A DNA stretch of 44,174 nt from Thermoplasmata archaeon. GTDB lineage: Archaea > Thermoplasmatota > Thermoplasmata > Methanomassiliicoccales > Methanomethylophilaceae. The stretch's first letter is position 1. Each line of letters begins with the position of its first letter. The stretch is taken from assembly GCA_015063165.1 (NCBI GenBank), contig SUSZ01000016.1, forward strand, positions 1 through 44,174. Reading direction: 5' to 3'. The position numbers and the translations under genes were made by a program. The notes beneath the pieces are model-generated. The model saw only the letters and a list, made by a program, of their open reading frames with translations. It was not told where the DNA came from and ran no database searches. This document shows positions 41,722-44,174 of the stretch, piece by piece.

Positions 41722-42164
41722 TAATGGCCGTGGTGGCCTACCGCTCCAAGTCCCTCGTCCCCGTGTTCGACAAGGCGAGGCGGGAGGACGACCTCGTCAT
41801 CTCGAACATCATCCTGATGCAGTGCGCGAGGCAGGCCGGGAAGAAGAAGTGCTCCCTGGACCGCGACGAGATCATCGCGAGGGTGAGGGAGCTCTGCCCG
41901 AACGTCGTGGAGATCGCCATCGTCCCCCTCGAGGAGCTGAGGAAGCGGTACCGCATGAGGGACGACTCCGATCTGGAGGTCCTCTACTCCGCCGACGTCC
42001 TGGACGCCGACATCCTGATAACCAGCGACGGGGACTTCTTCGACGAGAAGAGGCCTCCGAGGGGCATACGCGCCAGGATAATGAGGCCGCTCGAATACCT
42101 CATGGGGAGGCGGCGAGATGGCTATATATACATCCGAGCCGCATGGGACATCCGGCCGCGATGA
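41673..42164 (+). CDS. PIN-domain protein (putative RNase)
   Basis: 163 residues. The first acidic residue is in VVVDTGVIMAVV (about 9-20), and the later acid cluster is in SDLEVLYSADVLDADILITSDGDFFDE (about 108-134), matching the metal-binding Asp/Glu set of PIN ribonucleases of the VapC-like group. GGAGG precedes the ATG by seven nt. It overlaps the recombinase 3' end by 49 nt. No antitoxin of a known family is obvious; the small HTH protein encoded next (42118) overlaps its 3' end and could be a partner. Confidence 0.82.
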   Translation: MDEPTDRRTVVVDTGVIMAVVAYRSKSLVPVFDKARREDDLVISNIILMQCARQAGKKKCSLDRDEIIARVRELCPNVVEIAIVPLEELRKRYRMRDDSDLEVLYSADVLDADILITSDGDFFDEKRPPRGIRARIMRPLEYLMGRRRDGYIYIRAAWDIRPR

Positions 42165-42450
42165 CTCCCGCTCTTCGGACGGGAGGTCGACCCTACAGGC
42201 GGAGGAGCTCGGTCGCGCCGCCCTTCGCGGCACGCCTCCCGGCGTCTCTGGAGCCGGGGCGGCTGCTTTTTTCCCCGATAACGAGCGGAAGGTCGTCGAG
42301 CGCATACGCTCCGAGGGGGGACATGCCGTCATTCGCTCCGCCGACCTCGGCATGGGCAGGGGCGATCTGCGCCTGGCGCTCTACCGCCTGGTGAAATCCG
42401 GAGCCATCGTCCGCGTCGGGCCGTGCACATGGGAGGAGGCGCCCGAATGA
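42118..42450 (+). CDS. Small HTH protein
   Basis: 110 residues; the N-terminal 45 are disordered and low complexity. The C-terminal winged-helix-like part reads NERKVVERIRSEGGHAV, LRLALYRLVKSGAIVRVG. It starts 47 nt inside the PIN gene at an ATG preceded by GGAGGCGGCG. Candidate antitoxin-like or regulatory partner of the PIN protein by position. Note TATATATA just after the start codon, which might also act as an internal promoter for later genes. Confidence 0.55.
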   Translation: MAIYTSEPHGTSGRDDSRSSDGRSTLQAEELGRAALRGTPPGVSGAGAAAFFPDNERKVVERIRSEGGHAVIRSADLGMGRGDLRLALYRLVKSGAIVRVGPCTWEEAPE

Positions 42451-42821
42451 CTTCGCACGAAGCGGAAAATGGCCTTTCCGGGCGGCCTGACGCGATCCTT
42501 GAGAACGAGACGGACGCAAGGGCCGTCGTCTTCATCCGCGACCGCCTGGCGGATGCCGGCGGCCTTTGGACGAGCAGGGAAGGGTGCCCGGCCTCCCACG
42601 GCTACAAGACGGAGCTCGACGCCATCAGGTCCAGGATCGACTCCCGCCTCAGAGGCTGCGTCGGCCAGTGCAGGTGCGGCGGCTCGCCGGAGATAGGGTT
42701 CGACGGGCGCAGATGGGAAGCCATCTGCAGGTGCGGCAGGGCCTCCTGCTGCGACAGCCTGCGCGGGCTCGCCTATTCCTGGGGGGACGAGCGATGGAGG
42801 ACGCCAAAACGCTGTCCCTGA
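42447..42821 (+). CDS. Cys-rich orphan protein of the element
   Basis: 124 residues, ATGA overlap with the previous gene. The first half is helical (ARAVVFIRDRLADAGGLWTSREG, TELDAIRSRIDSRL). The second half has CVGQCRCGG and CRCGRASCC, a zinc-binding cluster. No family recognised. The 3' end overlaps the next gene by 28 nt. Confidence 0.5.
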   Translation: MTSHEAENGLSGRPDAILENETDARAVVFIRDRLADAGGLWTSREGCPASHGYKTELDAIRSRIDSRLRGCVGQCRCGGSPEIGFDGRRWEAICRCGRASCCDSLRGLAYSWGDERWRTPKRCP

Positions 42822-42970
42822 TCCACGACGTCAGGTACGCCATGGACTCGGCCCGCATACTCGCGGGTTATCTGGACCGCCTCGGCCACGAGGACCTGAT
42901 CCCGGCCTCCGGCCTGCTTCAGGATGCCGCGGACTCCATGGGCGCCTTCATCGGGGAGGCGGGGGAATGA
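42794..42970 (+). CDS. Small helical orphan protein
   Basis: 58 residues, predicted as two or three amphipathic helices (LSLIHDVRYAMDSARILAGYLDRLG, GLLQDAADSMGAFIGEAGE). Starts inside the preceding gene, stop overlaps the next start (ATGA). No family recognised. Confidence 0.5.
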   Translation: MEDAKTLSLIHDVRYAMDSARILAGYLDRLGHEDLIPASGLLQDAADSMGAFIGEAGE

Positions 42971-43155
42971 CCCGCTGCGGCACATGCTTCTGCGCCGGCT
43001 CCGTCATGGACCACGCGACCCTGACCAGGACACCGGAGGGCATGGTGGTCACGGTGGTCCAGGGCGGGAGGCCGGCGTCTTTCGTGCTGGACATGGGCGA
43101 GTCGCTGGAGATGTCGAGGTCTCTGGCCAGGGCGGTCGAGGGGTGGCGCGAATGA
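42967..43155 (+). CDS. Small orphan protein
   Basis: 62 residues. N-terminal CGTCFCAG resembles half of a zinc site; then a two-stranded sheet (MVVTVVQGGRPASFVLD) and a helix (SLEMSRSLARAVEGW). ATGA overlaps at both ends. No family recognised. Confidence 0.5.
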   Translation: MTRCGTCFCAGSVMDHATLTRTPEGMVVTVVQGGRPASFVLDMGESLEMSRSLARAVEGWRE

Positions 43156-43463
43156 CCAGAGTTCTCGACGTACGCGTCCCTGGGGAGCTGCACGTGAGCC
43201 TATCACGCGGATGCGTCGAGCTGGGGCTGGCGGTAGCGGGCCGCATGGTAGCCTGGGAGCCGCTTTCTACCGGGAAGGCGATGGCGGTCGCCGACGCCCT
43301 GGAAGGCGGCGGCCCCGACGTGGACGAGCTCGGGTTCACCGCCGGGAGGTGCGGGGGCGGTGCGCTCCTGTCCTTCCTCGGGACGTCGGTGATACTCGGG
43401 GCCGGCGACGCCAGCAAGCTAGTCTCGCACCTTCGCAAGGCTGCGGGGGGCGCGGACCCATGA
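43152..43463 (+). CDS. Small orphan protein
   Basis: 103 residues, alternating strands and helices (VLDVRVPGELHVSLS, VELGLAVAGRMVAWEPL, KAMAVADAL). Its middle echoes the previous gene (strand pair then helix), suggesting that the two small proteins may be distant paralogues. ATGA overlaps at both ends. No family recognised. Confidence 0.5.
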   Translation: MTRVLDVRVPGELHVSLSRGCVELGLAVAGRMVAWEPLSTGKAMAVADALEGGGPDVDELGFTAGRCGGGALLSFLGTSVILGAGDASKLVSHLRKAAGGADP

Positions 43464-43705
43464 CGCCCAGCATGGACGCCGGCCCCATACTCCACGCCCT
43501 GTCCGATGAGTGGCGGACCGTGGAGTCGATAAGATCCGAGCTATTCGGGCCGGAGGGGGACGGCGACAGGAGGAGGCTCCAGTGCGCGATGGTCCGCAGG
43601 AGGCTGGAGCGTCTGGAGTCGCTGGGGATGGCGGAGAGGGACTTCGCCCGCAGCGTCAGGAAGACTATAGTCTGGAGGAGGATTAGACAAAGGTCAACGT
43701 TATGA
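43460..43705 (+). CDS. Small winged-helix protein, last gene of the cassette
   Basis: 81 residues: ILHALSDEWRTVESIRSEL, then RLQCAMVRRRLERLESLGMAERDF, a winged-helix DNA-binding pattern with a basic C-terminal strand. Third HTH protein of the element. Its stop marks the end of the overlapping gene chain and of the G+C-rich stretch. Confidence 0.55.
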   Translation: MTPSMDAGPILHALSDEWRTVESIRSELFGPEGDGDRRRLQCAMVRRRLERLESLGMAERDFARSVRKTIVWRRIRQRSTL

Positions 43706-43908
43706 ACATTAAAACCGCAGGGCTAGCCAGGTGCCCGCTTGACTTGGTGCCATTGATGGCCATGGTCAATGCGGACATCACGGCATGCTCTGTCAGGCCT
43801 TTCCACTCATGTTGCTGGATGCGGCGTACTGCCCTGGGATGACAGCCCAAGCCTCTTAGATGTTTCATAACATCGACCTGACCGTGAAGGAGTTTGAGAG
43901 ATGCCCAT
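43683..43908 (-). pseudogene. Possible transposase C-terminal remnant
   Basis: An open frame of about 75 codons with no clear promoter, beginning after a TGA. Reads ...WASLKLLHGQVDVMKHLRG then HPRAVRRIQQHEWKGLTEHA and a hydrophobic end. The basic RAVRRIQQHEWKGLTEH segment and the composition differ from the element genes and look like the end of a transposase, but no DDE motif is visible. Overlaps the last element gene by 23 nt on the opposite strand. Low confidence. Confidence 0.3.
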
Positions 43909-44055
43909 ATAGATGGTGGTCAAAGGACTCGAGATCCTTTGAGCGAAAGGGCCTGCAATCCACACTGTTTCCAACTGAAATAGATGGTTTAATCCTTGAA
44001 ACCAGGCTAGACAATGTGGTAGACATGATCGGCCGTCATAACTATAGTGACTCCA
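43706..44055. other. Region between the element and the right-edge gene
   Basis: About 350 nt of lower G+C than the element. Apart from the possible transposase remnant at its left I see no supported gene; a plus-strand open frame near 43860-44075 has no Shine-Dalgarno, promoter or family likeness. No copy of the ATPase 3' half and no second junction dyad was found. Confidence 0.4.
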
Positions 44056-44174
44056 TCAGATCATGGCCGTCTTGAAGAATCTGTCAAGTTCCGTATCCAC
44101 ATCAATCAGGACCTGATCGTCCGACTTAATACGGATATACAATTCGTCCTGCGGATCCACGTTTGAAGTCTTGA
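44056..44174 (-). CDS. 3' end of a leftward gene, truncated by the window edge
   Basis: The minus strand is open from the right edge to TGA at 44056-44058, encoding about 38 C-terminal residues: NVDPQDELYIRIKSDDQVLI, then DTELDRFFKTAMI. Too little to identify. Codon use looks genuine; it belongs to the lower-G+C flank. Confidence 0.45.
   Translation of the reverse strand, partial: KTSNVDPQDELYIRIKSDDQVLIDVDTELDRFFKTAMI

Larger units (their letters stand above)
38856..43705. mobile_element. Integrated serine-recombinase element (right end not seen)
   Basis: The stretch differs from the chromosome on both sides: clearly higher G+C, very short genes all on the plus strand joined by ATGA/GTGA overlaps, and no recognisable metabolic gene. 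It carries a serine recombinase, a PIN protein, three HTH-type proteins and Cys-rich small proteins. The left end coincides with the broken ATPase gene. Composition changes after about 43706. No capsid, terminase, replication or conjugation gene is recognised, so it may be a small integrative element, a satellite, or part of a larger one. Confidence 0.7.

Noticed and set aside
43860-44075. Plus-strand open frame of 71 codons
   Set aside because: No Shine-Dalgarno, promoter or family likeness; overlaps the end of the leftward right-edge gene.

Overview
The window is archaeal chromosomal DNA. Diagnostic genes are sn-glycerol-1-phosphate dehydrogenase (archaeal lipids), membrane-anchored LonB, Hel308 with a C-terminal PCNA-binding peptide, archaeosine tRNA-guanine transglycosylase with a PUA domain, KEOPS subunit Pcc1, archaeal NMN adenylyltransferase, Pth2, UPF0179 and desulfoferrodoxin. 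This set, the moderately high G+C, the secreted proteins with Big_2, dockerin, InlB-type and BspA-type repeats, and the in-frame amber codons fit a gut-type Methanomassiliicoccales (Methanomethylophilaceae) methanogen. That assignment is inference; no rRNA, mcr or pyl gene is present.

Layout. 1-3.0 kb: leftward iron/cobalamin-type uptake pair (binding protein, then FecCD permease). 3.3-8.9 kb: Hel308, a transglutaminase-fold surface protein and LonB. 8.9-17.0 kb: housekeeping genes in short operons (LRR protein; nadM-pncC-thiF-like; purC; egsA-UPF0179; DIP1984; flavoprotein; desulfoferrodoxin). 17.0-23.0 kb: a 1043-residue PLD-helicase-DUF3427 protein and an MgtA-type P-type ATPase. 23.1-29.4 kb: cyclophilin-like protein, pcc1-tgtA, a large surface protein coupled to thiM, and pth2. 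29.4-31.2 kb: a duplicated winged-helix regulator whose single reading frame is crossed by four TAG codons, next to a very AT-rich island with a palindromic candidate operator. 31.2-37.0 kb: zinc-ribbon membrane proteins, a YkgJ protein, two pilin-like proteins, a U32 protein, an acetyltransferase, a flavoprotein and a DUF3795 protein. 37.2-38.9 kb: a Cys-rich protein and a type II/IV secretion ATPase cut off at its Walker B region. 38.85-43.7 kb: a G+C-rich mobile element with a serine recombinase, a PIN protein, several HTH or zinc proteins and many orphan small genes joined by ATGA overlaps. It carries a 189-bp-period repeat at its left end and a second short-repeat cluster inside the recombinase gene. 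43.7-44.17 kb: a possible transposase remnant and the 3' end of a leftward gene.

Two signals stand out. First, the regulator at 29.5-30.8 kb contains only TAG among its in-frame stops. One TAG lies inside the second copy of an internally duplicated domain, so the domain is complete only if TAG is read, presumably as pyrrolysine. Among roughly 38 other chromosomal genes only one ends in TAG, and that one has a TGA ten codons further on. Second, the recombinase element begins at a perfect dyad exactly where the pilus-type ATPase gene is broken, and it carries two unexplained repeat arrays.

Promoter logic is unusually readable: for most operon-first genes a TATA-like box is centred 25-27 nt before the start codon, which implies leaderless transcripts, while internal genes carry Shine-Dalgarno sequences or ATGA overlaps.
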